64,000 bases of DNA from CAWAQA01 sp963784065 (GTDB lineage Bacteria; Acidobacteriota; Vicinamibacteria; Vicinamibacterales; UBA2999): the NCBI GenBank assembly GCA_963784065.1, contig CAWAQA010000005.1, forward strand, positions 558,001-622,000, given 5' to 3'. The position numbers and the translations under genes were made by a program. This document shows, piece after piece, positions 16,739-29,610 of the stretch. The notes beneath the pieces are model-generated. The model saw nothing but the letters and a program-made list of their open reading frames with translations. It ran no database searches and was not told the DNA's origin. How positions within the stretch are numbered: position 1 is the first letter of the stretch; each line of letters starts with the position of its first letter.

Positions 16739-19700
16739 TCATTGCACGTTCGCGCTGACCGATGCGTTCGCGCCGAGAGTGAAGGTGCACGTCCTTCTCC
16801 TGTTGCCGCCGCTCGAGCAGGCGCCGGACCAGACCGCTTCGCGCCCGTTCGCGACGGTGAGGGTGACCGAGCCGGTGTGGAACGACGCGGAACCAGTGGT
16901 GCCGACATTCACGCTGATGCCGGCAGGCGTCGACGTCACACGCTCACCGCTCCGGCCCGTCGCCGTCACCGTCAGCGTCGCGGTCGTCGTGCTCCCCGGG
17001 GACCGACCGTGAGTGTGGCGGTCCTCGAGGTGCCGCCGGACGAGCCGGTGATCGTCACCGGCGTGCTGGCGGTGACAGTCGTCGTCGTGGCGGCAAACGT
17101 CGCGCTCGTGGCCCCGGCGCCAACAGTGACGCTCGACGGGACGCTGACGGCCGTGTTGCCGCTCGACAGCGCGACCGTTGCCCCGCCGGCGGGCGCGGCC
17201 GCCGACAACGTGACCGTGCCAGTCGAGCCGTTGCCTCCCACCACGCTGGTAGGATTCACGGACACCGCCGACAAGGTCGCGACCGCCGGCGTTGTCTGCG
17301 TCGTGAAGCTGCGCGTCGACGACCATGAGCCGGCCGTGCCCGCCGCGTTCCGTCCGCGCACCCGCCACCAGACGCGCTGTCCGGCCGTAAGGGTGCCGAG
17401 CGTCACCTGCGAGGTCGTCACCGTCGGGTTGGCGACAAACGGCGAGGAGATCGTCGACGAATTGTCGACCTGCACCTCGTAGCTCGCCGCATTCGTCACG
17501 TCATTCCAGTCGAGCGTCACCGGTTGCGCCACCCCGGTCGCGGTGTTCGCCGGCGAGACCAGCGTCGGCGCGGCCGGTGTGCCTCCTCCCGCCGCGGTGA
17601 TCGACAGCGACGCGCTGCGGTTCACGCCGGCGTAGCTGCCGGTAATCGACGCGGACGTCGTCGCCGTGACCGACACAGTCGAGACCGTGAACGTCGTGCT
17701 CGTCGCGCCGGCCGGTACGGTGACGCTGGCCGGCACCGACGCGGAGCTCGAGTTGTCGGACAGCGATACGACCGCGCCGCCGCTCGGAGCGGCGCCGCTC
17801 AACGTCACTGTCCCCGTCGAGCCATTCCCTCCGACCACGCTGGTGGGATTGAGACTCAGCGCCGTCAGCGTCGGCCCGCTCGACCCGCCTGTCGTCACCG
17901 TGAGGCCGGCGGTCTTCGACCAGCCGGTATTGTCGGCGAGACCCGAGATGATCACGCCCGTGTTCGAGCTCACGGCGGACGTGGTGATCGGGAACGTCGC
18001 GGTGGTCGCGTTCTCCGGCACTGTGATGCTGAACGGAACGCTCGCGACTGCGGAGTTGTATGAGGAGAGCTGCACGATCACCCCGCCCGGCCGCGCCGCG
18101 CGTTCGAGCGTGACCGTACCGGTGGCGGTGCCGCCTCCCGCGATGGTCGATGGGTTCAGGGTCAACGACGCGATCGGAATCTTCGCCACCGAGACGGACG
18201 GATTCACCGTCAGCACGCCGCTGCCGCTGGCCGAGCCGAACGACGCGGTGAGCTGGACGTTCGCCGTCGTCGAGCGCGGCGCCGTCGTGAACGCGAACAT
18301 CGAGCTCGTCTCGCCCGTGAAGATCGTGATCGTGGGCGGGTGGTTCACGGCGCCTGGGACATTGCTGGTCAGCGTCACCAGGATGGGCCGCGGCGGTCCC
18401 GCCGCCAGGTTGATCCGGCCGATGCCGCCCTCGCCGCCGTTGACCGTCGCGGGCTGCAACGTCACCGGCGTGAACGAGACGGCCGGCGCCGCCGTCACGG
18501 TCAGCGGCGCACTCAGCGTCGTCCGATCGAGCGCCGCCGTGACGGTAAGCGTTTGCGTCGTCGGCAATCCTCTCGTGTAGAGGCGGAACGTGTGCGTTGT
18601 CGTTCCGGGCGCGATCCATTCACCGCCTGAGATGACTCCGCCGGCGTTCGGGTCGCTCAGCCGGATCCTGACGCCGTGACCGCCTGCGGGCCAGCGGATG
18701 TTCGGTAACGGCGCGCTGAAGGTCAGCGTGCCCGTGGCTTCAGCACCTCCGGCAACCGGAGAGCTCATGGTCAGCGACGTCAGCGTTGGAAGCTGCGGCT
18801 TGATGTGCAGGACACCTCCCGTTCCGCTGGATCCCGCGACCACGCTGATCGCCGCTTCGACGTCAGTCGGGACCGTGAAGGTCGTGATCGGGAACGTGGC
18901 TGACGTCCCTCCCGCGGGAATCGTGACGCTCGATGGCACCGACGCGTACGACGGATGACGGCTGATGAGCGTCAACACGAGACCTTCGGCGGGAGCTGGC
19001 GCGTTCAGCGTCACCTTCGCCGACGCGGGCGAGCCGCCCACGACCTGATAAGGCGTGAAGTCGAGCGGATTCATCGTCACCTGCAGCGACGGCGTGATGC
19101 TGACCTTGCCCAACTGACCGACGCCGCCCAGACTGGCCATCACGTCGACGTACAGCTGGCTGGAGACCTGGGACGTCGTGACGGGGAACTCGACCTGCGT
19201 CGCCCCAGCGGGCACGTTGATGGTGTTCGGGATCGTCACCGGCAGCGGGACGTTGCGCGACGCGCCGAAGGTGAAGCCCACCGGCTGGTGCTTCGACAGC
19301 GTGAGCACGAGGCCACCCGGCGGAGCAATGCCGTTCAGCCAGACGACGCCAGTGGCCGGCTGGCCTCCCACCACGGTCGCCGGGAAGACACCCACCGAGT
19401 TGACGCTGACCGATCCGCCCGTCGTTCCGAGCGTGAACGTGCTCGTCGGCGACCACGCGCTCAGATTGCCGGCGCGATCGGCCGTTCGCACCCGCCAGTA
19501 CCACGCCACCAATCCGACCTGCGGCAACCGCACCGCGGTGGCATTTCGTGACCCTTTGTAATGAATGAAGTTGTCTGGAAAGTCGGGCTTGGGGCTGACC
19601 TGGTACTCGTACGCCTCGATGCCGGACGGATCCGACACGGCCGTCCACTCGAGCGTGACAAAGCCGGAGCCGGAGAACGCGGCGCCGTTGATCGGCCGCA

Positions 19701-21935
19701 TCGGTACCGGGGGCGCGACGGTGGTATCGCCGCTGTTGTCCTCGTCGAGCGCCAGCTTCAGCACGTATCCGTCCACGGCGCCCACGGCCTCGCCGTTACC
19801 ATGCGTCGCGTCGTACGCGTTCGGCGTGATCTCGAGGTCGGTCGAGCCGGTCGCGCCGGCGACCACGACGGTATTGCCGCTGACGTAGTCCATCAGCGGC
19901 GTCACCAGGGACGAATCCGTGTCGTCGTCCAGCCCGCCGAAGAAGGTGGAGTACAGCAGCGTCGCGCCGTTGCTGCTGAGGCGCGACAGGAAGCCGTCCC
20001 TCAGGCCGGCATGCGTGCGATCGTAGGCCCCGCGCGTCGTCGGAAAGAGGCTTCGCTCCGTGCGTCCGGCGATGATGATCTCCCCGGCGTTGTTGATGCG
20101 CGACGTCGGTGATGCCCTCCCCGGCCCGTTCAAATCCTTCGCTGCCGAAATAGGACGACCATATCCGCGTGCCGCCGCCCGACGCCGGAAAGTTGAACCT
20201 GGTCATGATTCCCGCCAGCGACGGGAACAAGGCCGAGAACGCCGGGTTGGCGGGCTTGAATACGCCAGCCGTCGTCGGATAGTTGTCGGACCAGCTCTCG
20301 CCGACCACCACCACGTTCTGTGGATTGGTGGGATCGAAGGCGACGCCCCACAGGTTGTCATCGTTCGAGCCGCCGATGAGGGTCGCGTATTTCAAGTCCG
20401 CGGCGCCGGCCCCATCCAGCTTGAGCCGCGCCACCGCGGCGTCCTGCGTGCCGTTCCACGTCGTGTCGAATGCGCCGGGCGTGCTGACGAACACCCGCAC
20501 GTTGTTGCCCGTGACCCAGCCCACCGCCGTGACGAATCCCTGCGGATCGACGACGAGGTCCTCGAGGCTGTCGATGGAAGGCCCGCCGACGTATGTCCCG
20601 TACGTTCAACTGGCTGCCGTCGGCAGTCAGCTGCGCGATGAACCAGTCGCCGTGGGCGCCGCCGTCACTCGAGGCGTTCGGCGGGTTGTACGTCCGGTCG
20701 AACGCGCCAGGCGTCGTCGGAAAGTCCGCGGCCGTCGTGTAGCCGCCAGCGATGATCGAATCCGTCGGGCGCGAACGCCACCGCCGCAACGTTGTCGGGG
20801 TTCGTCCCGCCAAGGAACGTGGAGAAGAGCAGCTGGCCCTGTGGACCGAGCTTGGCGACGAAGCCGTCGCTCGATTCGCCGGCGCGAGTGCGGTCGTAGG
20901 CGCCGGCGGTCGTCGGGAAGTCGGGCGAATACGTTTCGCCGCCGATGACGACCTCGCCGGCCGCGTTGGTGGCCAGCCCGCGGTAGAGGAGCTGGGAATG
21001 CCAGCCGCCGAGGAAGGTGGCGTACACGAGCTGCGTGCCGGCCGCGTTCAGGCGGACAACGCCGGCGCTGTTGTTGTAGCCGGGAATCGATCCGTCGGGC
21101 GACACGAAGTCCTGCGAGTTCGACCACGTGGCGACGAACACGTCGCCCGTGCCGTCGCGTGCCGCCCGGACGCCGCCGATCGGGATCCTGGCCGGAGCCG
21201 CCGAGAAACGTGGACCACTGAAGGCCTGGATCGATCACGAGCGGCAGCGCGGCGTCGTGCCGGGTGACGGCGAATCCGTAGCGCTGATCGTCGATCTTGC
21301 GGAAGCGGCTTTCCGCGCTCCGGCGCGAGCCGTCGGGCAGCACTTCCCACGTCACCGGCGGCGTCTGCCGCAGGATGCCGGTGGACGTATAGAGAACGAG
21401 CGAACCGTCGCGCCCCACGTCGAGCGAGGACGCGCCCCGGGCCCGGACAACCACACGGTTCGCATCGATCGCCGGGCGCGAGTATCAGGTCGTACTCGAG
21501 CCGGCCCGCCTGCTCGCGCACGCGCAGATCGACGCCGTCGTAGAGCCCGCGATAGAGCACGCTTGCCCACGCCGGCACGTTCGATTGCCACGCCGCGGGG
21601 TCCGACCCGCTGTAGAAGTTATAGCGCCCGGGCCGCCGCGTTTCGCCGGCGATCCGGGCGGTGGCGTTCGCGCCTTCGAACACCAGCGCCACTTCGGCTG
21701 CCGACCCTTCGGGCTCGCGCAGCACGATGGCGTCGCGCTCGAACCGCGCGCTGACGGAGTTGCCGCGCGCCACGAACCGCGTGCCGTGCTCCCATTGGCC
21801 TTTGTTCTCGATGAAGTCGATCGGCAGCACGGGTGAGCCCGCCGCCGTCGGAGGTTCTCCGGTCGAAAGGCTTGCCGCGGCGGCCGTCAGGCCGGCCACG
21901 ACGAAGCAGATCAGCAGGCGCGCGACGCAGGCCAT
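16739..21935 (-). CDS. Giant secreted protein: SBBP beta-propeller repeats, Ig-like repeats, fibronectin III, InlB-like C terminus
   Basis: About 1,730 residues in several frames. ATG 21935 follows AGGTGAGGTAG and opens a signal peptide (MACVARLLICFVVAGLTAAA). Next come IENKGQWEHGTRFVARG and a propeller-like region of SBBP repeats (units like LNAAGTQLVYATFLGG with GDVFVA-type motifs). A fibronectin-like segment and about seven Ig-like repeats follow, each with the pattern VVGGNGSTGTVTLSGAAP, GG, then VPASVTVPAGATSTTF. A second fibronectin-like module and a C-terminal domain with VTSTPAGISVNVG and GACSSGGNRRRTCTFTL end it; that domain resembles the divergent InlB B-repeat family. Function is unknown; adhesion or polymer binding is likely. 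It is the last gene of a three-gene operon. Confidence 0.72.
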
Positions 21936-21937
21936 CG

Positions 21938-24722
21938 CTACCTCACCTCGAATCGCCTGGAAGACGACCACGTGCCGGGTGCGCCTGCTGCGCTATTGGC
22001 GCGCACGCGGAACCACATCCTCCGTGCGGGAAGCGTGTTGGTCACGTAGTTCGAGGCCGTTGTGGTCTGTTGCACGATGAGCGGTGCAGAGAAGCTCTGA
22101 GAGTCGTCAATCTGGATCGTGTACGACGCGGCTCCGGTGACGTCCGTCCAGTCGAAGGTGATCGATGCGCCTCGCGAGAACCGCGCGTCCGCGGACGGGC
22201 TGAGCAACGACGGAGCCGGCAGCGGCCCGGAGCCGCCGCCGCCCGAGGTCGGGGTGAACGTTCGGACGGCGGACCACGTCACTCGTCCCCGCCGCGTTCA
22301 TCGCCTGCACGCGCCACCAGTGCTGAACGCTCGCCAGGCCGCTGACACTCACCTGCGACGCGGTCACGCTCTGCTGCACGACGAGCGGCGACGTGAAGCC
22401 GCTCGAATCGTCTACCTGCACGGTGTACGACGTCGCGTTGGTCACGTCGTTCCAGTCGAGCGTGACCGGCAGCGTCACCGTCGCGCCGTTCGCCGGGCTG
22501 TTGAGCGCAGGGGCCGCCGGTGCAGATGGCGGCGGCGGTGGTGGTGGCGGCGGCGGGGCCGCGCCCGTCGCCACCTTGGCGACGAAGGCGTCGCCCCAGA
22601 AGATCAGCATGTCGCCGTTCCAGACGCGGTCGAACGCGCCAGCCGTCGTCGGGAAGTCGGTCGAGTAGGTGTGGCCGACCACGATCGCGTTCCCGCCGGG
22701 ATCGAACCCGATGCCGTTGCCGACATCCGACTGGGTGCCGCCGAGGAACGTGCCGAAGACGAGCGCCAATCCAGCCGGGTTGAGCGCCGCGACGACGGCG
22801 TCGGCCATGCCGTTGTGCGAGGTATCGAATGCATCGGGCGTCGCCGGGAAATCAGGGCCGGCTGACCCCGTGAACCACGCGTTGCCGGTGCCGTCGACGA
22901 CAAGGCTGCTGGCGCTGGCGCCGCGGAGGAAGGTCGAATACACCAGTGCCGACCCGCTGGAGTTGAGCTTCGTGATGAAGCCACCGCCGGACGTCGTGTC
23001 GAACGCGCCCGCGGTCGTCGGGAAGTCGGCCGAGCCCGTGCCGCCCGCGACGTAGGCGTTGCCCCCCGCATCCACCGCAAGACCCATGGCTGAATCGAAC
23101 CCCGACCCGCCGAGGAACGTGGAATAGACCAGGGCGGAACCGGCCGGGTTCAGCTTGGCGGCAAAGGCGTCGAACTCGCCGTTCTGTGTGGTGTCGAAAG
23201 AGCCCGCGACGGTCGGGAAGTCGGCCGACCGGGTGGAGCCCACCACGTAGGCGTTGCCTGCGGCATCGACCTTGGTGTTCCAGACGAAATCGACCAGCGA
23301 GCCGCCGAGGAACGTCGAGTAAACCAGAGCCGAGCCAGCAGCATTCAGCTTCGTGACGAACGCGTCGTACTCGCCATTCCGCGTCGTATCGAAGGCGCCG
23401 GAGGTCACCGGGAAGTTGCTGGATCCGGTCTCGCCTCCGACATACGCATTGCCAGCCCCATCCACCGCGATCGAGAGCGCGTCGTCGATATCGAACCCGC
23501 CGAGGAAGGTGGAGTAGACGAGCGCCGACCCGGCGGCGTTCAGCTTCGTGACAAAGGCATCGTACTGGTCGATACCGCAGCGCGGACAGCTGTCCACGTT
23601 GAACGTCCGGTCGAATGCGCCGCCGGTCGTCGGAAAGTCCGAGGACTTCGTCTGACCGGCGATGTACGCGTTGCCAGCCGCGTCAATGGCGATGGCGCGG
23701 CCCCACTCGAAGTTGCCGCCGCCGAGGAACGTCGAATAGATCAGGCGCCGTGCCGTTGGCGTTCAGCTTGGTGACGAACGCGTCCAGGAAGTTGGAGGCT
23801 GCGCCGGTGCGGTCGAAGGCGCCGGCGGTCGTAGGGAAGTTGGGTGACTGGGTCAGGCCAGTCACATAGGCATTGCCGGCGGAGTCGACCGCGATTCCGT
23901 ATCCAATCTCGTGGCTCGAGCCCCCGAGGAAGGTCGAGTAGTCGAGGCCGGGATCGATGACGAGCTCGCGAGCCGGATCGTAGCCGGCACCGACGACGAA
24001 TCCGTATTCACCGTCGCCGGAAGCGGATCGCGTCAGCTCGTAGCGGCTCGCGACGAGCGCGCGCGTGCCGGCAACCTCCTGGTAGGCCAGCGGCGCGGCG
24101 TCACGCATGACGCCGAGCGGGGTCTGGATCAGCAGGCCGCCGCGGCCGTCGAGCTCGATCCCGTTCGCGCCCGAGTAGGCCAGCCGGATGTCGGAGATCG
24201 CGGGCGCCCGGCTGCACGCGGAACTCGTACTTGAGCGTGCCCGCTTCGCCGCGCAGCATCATGTCGATGCCGGGCCACAGCTCGCGGTAGACGATCTGCG
24301 AATGCCGCGGGAGTGCCGTGCGCCATTGCGCGGGGTCGTTCCCGCGCAGGTAATTGACATCGCCAGTCGCGCGCCGTTCTCCCTCGATGACGACGTCCGG
24401 ATTGCCGCCGATGAAGCGCAGGCCGAGCGTCACGCCGCGCGTGGCGCGTGCGTCTTCCATGAACGAGAGCATCGCGGCGTCGCGCGACAGGTGAAACTCG
24501 TATCGGGGTCCCTGCGCGTAGAAGCGCACCCGCGCATCCGCCTGGCCCGGTTCTCCACGAACGCGAGCGGCAGATTCGCAATGCGGTCAGACGCCGGTGC
24601 GGCGTGGCGGCAGCAGGCGAACCGGCAGTCCGCGGTGGGCCATACCGTCCAGCCCGCAAGCGCGCGAGCGCGATCGTTGCAACCCCGATCGCCGTACGCA
24701 TGACATTCTTCGCCGTGACCAT
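21938..24722 (-). CDS. Secreted SBBP beta-propeller protein with two fibronectin-like domains
   Basis: About 925 residues. The start at ATG 24722 gives MVTAKNVMRTAIGVATIALA, a weak signal peptide, then a frameshifted N-terminal domain (LSFMEDARATRGVTLGLRF, NYLRGNDPAQWRTALPRHSQ). Roughly ten SBBP repeats follow, each with AAGSALVYSTFLGG and a DGAGNAYVGGETGSSNFPVT-type segment. A run of Pro residues separates them from two C-terminal modules with LDWNDVTNATSYTVQVDDSS and the related LWFRV/VWWRV motifs. Frame changes occur near 24545, 24215, 23750 and 22275. Its stop is two bases from the start of the next exoprotein, so the two are coupled. Confidence 0.72.
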
Positions 24723-24739
24723 TAGATGCCTCCACCCAA

Positions 24740-27592
24740 TCAACGCACGTTCGCCGTGACGCTGGCGTTGCCGCTCAGCGTGAACGTGCAGGTCCTTCTC
24801 CTGTTGCCGCCGCTCGAACAGGCGCCGGTCCAGACAGCCTCGCGCCCGTTCGGTACGCTCAGCGTGATCGACGTCCCCGTCGTGAACGGCGCGGACGCGG
24901 TATCCCCACGGCAACGTTGATCCCGGCCGGCGCCGAGGTCACACGCTGGCCGCTTCGGCCGGTGGCGGTCACCGTCAGCGTTGCCGTCTGACTGCCGGCC
25001 GGCGTAACCGTCAGCCCCGCCGTCCTGGTGACGCCGGCGTACTGGCGGCAATCGTCACGGGGGTGGACATCGTGACCGGCGACGTCGTGACAGTGAACGT
25101 CGCGCTCGTCGCTCCTGCGGGGACCGTCACGCCGGCGGGACCGATGCCGCCGGACGTTGCTGCTCGAAAGGCTGACGACAGCTCCTCCCGCCGGTGCCGC
25201 GCGCTCAGGCATCGGTCCCGTTGAATGGCTCCCGCCGGTCACGCTCGCTGGGACATCGCCACCGAGGCGAGCGTCGCGGCGCCGGCGGCGGCGTGACCGT
25301 GAGCGTGCGTGATCACACACGTGCCGTTGAATCGCGCGGTAAGGCTGACGTACGTGAGAGAGAGACCGCGGCGGTCGTTATCGTGAAGCTCGTTCGATCC
25401 GTGCCAGCAGGCACGGTCACGGAGGCGGGCGTGATGCCGCGGTATTCCCGCTCGTCAGTGTGACGATCGCGCCGCCCGCCGGGGCCGCGCCGTCGAGGAC
25501 GACCGTCCCCGTTGACGACTGCCCGCCCATGAGATTCAGCGGGTTGAGGAAGAACGATTTGACCCGCGTTGCTCCGGGCGTTGCCTTCACGGTCAGCTGG
25601 CGCGTCAACGTGGTGTCGCCAACCCGTGCCGACAATGTGACCAGCGTGTCGGCAGAGACGGCGTGCGTCTGCACGAAGAACGCCGCGCTGCCGCTTCCGT
25701 GCGTGAACGTGACCGACGCAGGAACCGACACCGCCGCCGGATTGCTGCTGGTGAGCGTCATCGACGCCACCGCGAGCTCCGGCGCGGGAGCGACCTGATT
25801 CATCTGCGCGATTGCGACGAAGGGAGTGCCGCCTGTGACTGACGTCAACGTCGATGGATCGAACGTGAAGGACGTCAGCCCGAACGGCGGCGGCGTCCCC
25901 GGGGTCAGCGCAAGCCACGCGAGCCCGATGCGGCCGGCGCGCGAGCCGTCAGACCGTGGTGTGTAGTAGCTGCCGTCGATCGGCGCGAACTGCGGTGCGC
26001 TGACGCGCGAGGTCAACACCTCCGCCGTCGCCGTGGTCGCGCCGACCGGGATCGGCGTGCTGATGTTGGGGATCGTGTTGGCGAGGACGGTCAGGGACGA
26101 GAGCACGCCCGACGAGCTCGCCGGCGCGGCGGCGTTCAGCCGCAGCGTGGCCGTCGAGGAGTTTCCGCCGACGACCAGCTTCGGGTTGATCGCGACGGGG
26201 AACGGTCCCGCCGTGGCGCAGACGTCGCTGAAGTTCGACCCGTTCTGCGGCGCACGCAGCTCGCAGCCGAGCGCGCATTCCTGCCGGAACGTGCAGGTCC
26301 CATCCTGGCCGACCGGGCTGCTTGGGGGGACGCACTCGAAGAGGTTTCCCGCCGATCCGAACTCGAGCTCGTAGCCCGAGCCGACGGGCCTGACGCCGAC
26401 GCCGAAGCACATCTGGCCGCGGTTCTGGACGTCGAAGCTGCTGAGCGTTCCGGGACGCGGCTGCGCCGTCACGCCCAACGTCGCGCTCTGCGAGGTCGTG
26501 CCGTGGCTCGCGGTGACCGTGACGCTGAACGCGAGCCCGCTGTAGCGCCGGTAATTGGCATTGGTGCCGACGACGAAGGTTGCCGTCGTGGCGCCGGCGG
26601 GCACGGTCAGCGTCGCCTCGGAAGCCGCGAGCTCGGTGTTGGAGCTTGTGATCGTCACCACGACGCCTCCGTCGGGCGCCGGAGCATTCAGCGTGATGGT
26701 TCCGATCGAGGTGTTGCCGCTTCCGCCGGAAATCGTGGTGGGGTTGAGTGTGAGTGACGCGACACCTTCATATGCCTCGAGACCGAGGCTCGTCGCCAGC
26801 CCCAGCATCGCGGGCGGGGATCTCTCGACGGTGAGGTGCGTCATCGGGATGAGGTCGCCGCTGCCCTCGCCGAGGAAGACGCTGAGTGTCCCCGAGTCGC
26901 CGAAGATCGCCAGGTCGGCAAGGCCGTCGTCATTCAGGTCGCCAGCGGCAAGCCCATGCGGGAGCGCGGACGTTCCGACATCGATCGCGCGGCGCCTGGT
27001 GAAACCACCCTTGCCGAACATCAGCGTGACGGAAGTGGACCGTCCCGCGGCGACGAGGTCGGCGACGCCATCTCCGTCGAAGTCGCCGCTGGCCAACGCA
27101 GTGGAGCCGGCGGGAGCGGGCGTCAGGTCGACGGTCCCGTCGCCATCCACGTCGGCAACGAGCGCGAGCGCGGCGGGGAGACTCGCCGCTCCGGACGGCG
27201 GCTGCGCTGGACTCGATCGCACCGCCGTCGTCGGAAAGACCACGCTCGATTGCGCATGGTAGAGCGTCCCGTCTACGGACGTCTCCGCATCCACCGTTGC
27301 CCAGTCGGTCGCGCGTGCCAGGACGGTTGATCGAAATGGTTGCGATGCGATCGCCCAGAAAAACGGTGACGTCTCGCGAACCGGCGGTGCTGACGACGAT
27401 GTCAGCGTCGCCGTCGCCGTCAACGTCTGCGATTCCGATGGAATGGAATCGGGGGATGCCAAAAGTAAGAATGCGCGGGACGCCGAGCCGCTGGCCGACG
27501 ATTCTGAGGTGTTCCCAGTTTGCCTCTGCAGGTGAGGAGGCGAACACCGCTGCAACGGACGCGAGCAGGGCCGTATGTATGAGTTGTCTCAT
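24740..27592 (-). CDS. Secreted FG-GAP/VCBS protein with Ig-like repeats and InlB-like C terminus
   Basis: About 950 residues. ATG 27592 opens the signal peptide MRQLIHTALLASVAAVFASS. FG-GAP calcium-binding motifs follow: DVDGDGDADIVVS, DVDGDGTVDL, DFDGDGVADLVAAG and DLNDDGLADLAIFG, as in integrin-type propellers. There are then several Ig-like repeats, a Cys-rich insert (CTFRQECALGCEL) and a C-terminal domain ending GACSSGGNRRRTCTFTLSGN. The last 80 residues nearly match the C terminus of the exoprotein ending at 16739. Shifts lie near 27340, 25440, 25160-25310 and 24905. This is the first gene of the operon; the next gene starts 17 bases after its stop. No clear Shine-Dalgarno precedes the ATG. 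Confidence 0.72.
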
Positions 27593-27979
27593 CGTTTAGT
27601 CGTTGTGGGTTTGGACACGTGGGAGGGCCTGCTGCATCTCCGCACAACGGATGCCACGGGGCGGCAAGACAAAAAGCCCAATGTTTTCAGCGCCGCCGTC
27701 AGTTTTGGACCTCTTCGGGCGCGGCGCCGAATGCGGACAGCGAAAATGCCCAACACTGCACGTAAACGCAGCGGCGAGTCTGAATCTGGAGCCGCCGATC
27801 GATCGATCAGCGAAGAAGGGCGCCGAGGAGCTCGGCGCGCACAAGACGTCGATGCCGGGAGGCTTACGAGGCCGGCTGGCGGAGGGAAATCGAAGCGGTT
27901 GTCGGGACGATCGTCGAACTCAGAGGGCTGCCGGGCGTCGCGAGGCCGACCTCGAGGTCGGCCTCGGCAACTCACGCCA
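27593..27979. other. Intergenic region, no gene seen; contains a 26-base perfect palindrome
   Basis: About 390 bases between the start of the FG-GAP exoprotein gene and the 3' end of the OFA transporter. Nothing convincingly coding is found. A perfect 26-base palindrome centred on CTCGAG occupies 27941-27966, right behind the transporter stop, and is a plausible terminator. The promoter of the three-gene exoprotein operon should lie near the left edge, but no clear -35/-10 pair can be named. Confidence 0.5.
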
Positions 27980-29305
27980 TCACGCCGACCGTGCCGTTGC
28001 CGGTCTCGGGCTCGGGCTCGGGGCGGGCACCTCGGAACCTGCCAGCGCACGAATGCGCAGCGGCTTCAGCACGAACATGGCCATCAACGCGGCGACGATG
28101 TTGAGGACCGCGGCCACATAGAACACGGCGTGCCAGCTGCCGGTCGCATTGGTCAGCACGTTGGCCAGCGGGACCAGCAACGCCGCCGTGCCTTTCGCGG
28201 TGTAGAGCATCCCGTAGTTGGTGGTCGCGAACTTGCGGCCGTAGATATCGGTGCACGTCGCCGGGAACAACGAATAGATCTCGCCCCAGGCAAAGAACAC
28301 CAACCCGGACAGGATCACGAACATCACCGGATTGCTCGCGAACAGCAGCAGCGCGTAGATGCCAATGCCTTCGAGGAGGAAGGCGATGAACATCGTGTTC
28401 TCGCGGCCGATCTGATCGGAGACCCATCCGAAGAACGGCCGGCATATCCCATTGAGCACGCGGTCGATGGTCAGGGCGAAGGTCAGCGCCGGCAGCGTCA
28501 GACCCGAGCAGCGACACCGGAATACCGTCGACCTTGAAGTCGCGGGCGATCGGCGCCAGCTGGGCGACCGCCATGAGGCCGCCTGCACCGACCATCACGA
28601 ACATCGCGTACATGACCCAGAAGACCGGCGTCCGCAGCGCCTCGCCGGGCGTGTAGTCGCGCCGCGTCTGCTGGACGGCCGACGCCGCAGGTGGAGCGAC
28701 CTCGCCGGGGCCTCGGCGCGCGCAACACCAGCGCGACGAACCGTCACGACGAGACCCTGCGCGAGACCGAACCACAGGAATGCGGCCTCGTATCCGCTCG
28801 ACTGGATCATGTTGGCGATCGGGATCACCGTCAGCGCGGAGCCCGCTCCGAAGCCCGCTGCCGTCAAGCCGGCGGCAAGGCCGCGTCGATCGGGAAACCA
28901 CTTCAGCGCGTTGCCGACCGAGCCGCCATAGATGACGCCGGCTCCGATGCCGCCGATCGCCGCGCCGAGGTAGAGGAGGAACAGCGAGTCGGCGATGGAG
29001 TTGATGACCCACGCGATGGCGACGAGCACGCCGCTCGCGCTGATCATGATGCGCGGGCCGAACTTGTCGATCAGGTAGCCTTCGATCGGGACGAGCCAGG
29101 TCTCCGTCAGCACGAAAATCGTGAACGCGATCTGAATCGCCGCCCGGCCCCACTGGTATTTCTGGTCGATCGGGCCGACGAACAGCGTCCAACCGTATTG
29201 CAGGTTGGCGATCATCACCATGCAGATGATGCCGGCGGCCAGTTGCCCCCACCGCGTCAGTGCCGACGCGGTGGTATGAGTGCTCGATCCGCTACCTGTA
29301 CTCAT
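27980..29305 (-). CDS. MFS transporter, oxalate:formate antiporter (OFA) family
   Basis: A twelve-helix inner-membrane transporter. The N-terminal half (RWGQLAAGIICMVMIANLQY, GWTLFVGPIDQKYQWGRAAI, YLIDKFGPRIMISASGVLVA, then GAGVIYGGSVGNALKWFPDR) is typical of OFA-type carriers related to OxlT. The C-terminal half has RPFFGWVSDQIGRENTMFIA. Two compensating indels near 28735 and 28500 interrupt an otherwise continuous frame of about 440 residues. No oxalate-degrading genes (oxc, frc) are nearby, so the substrate could be another dicarboxylate or monocarboxylate. The C-terminal tail is Pro/Ser-rich. Confidence 0.8.
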
Positions 29306-29588
29306 TCGCCAACTCGGTATAAGTGAGGCAGAAAACGCGGAGTGTCCCGGCGGCTTGCCAGCGGCCTGGTTTCCTGCGCCTACTGCATGTTTGTAATCAT
29401 CATCACGTCACGATCGACGTTTCCGAGCTGCACCCGAGGCCTCTTGCCTGGGCGGCCGCTTCACGTCTACAAACCCGGGCGGGGCGTCAGCCTATCATTG
29501 CCGCCGCTGGCTGTCGAGCGCCGAGATCCGCGCAGCCGCCGGGGTCCGGGGCGGCCCGGCCGGCAACCAGCACGAGACCTTTCCGGTG
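29306..29588. other. Intergenic region between OFA transporter and nitrile hydratase genes; nothing recognised
   Basis: About 280 bases upstream of the transporter start and downstream of the nitrile hydratase accessory gene. No open frame, RNA gene or clear hairpin is supported, apart from the palindrome starting at 29589. The transporter promoter should be here, but no specific site can be defended. Confidence 0.4.
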
Positions 29589-29610
29589 CCTTCCGGCTTC
29601 AGCCGGAAGG
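29589..29610. repeat. Palindrome CCTTCCGGCT-TC-AGCCGGAAGG
   Basis: A perfect 10-base inverted repeat with a two-base centre, a variant of the CCGGCTTCAGCCGG family. The stop codon of the nitrile hydratase accessory protein (29599-29601) lies in its centre, so the repeat provides both the gene end and a likely terminator. Confidence 0.7.

Noticed and set aside
27980..29305. Naming the transporter oxlT
   Set aside because: The family match is to OFA carriers in general; without oxalyl-CoA genes nearby, oxalate specificity cannot be claimed.
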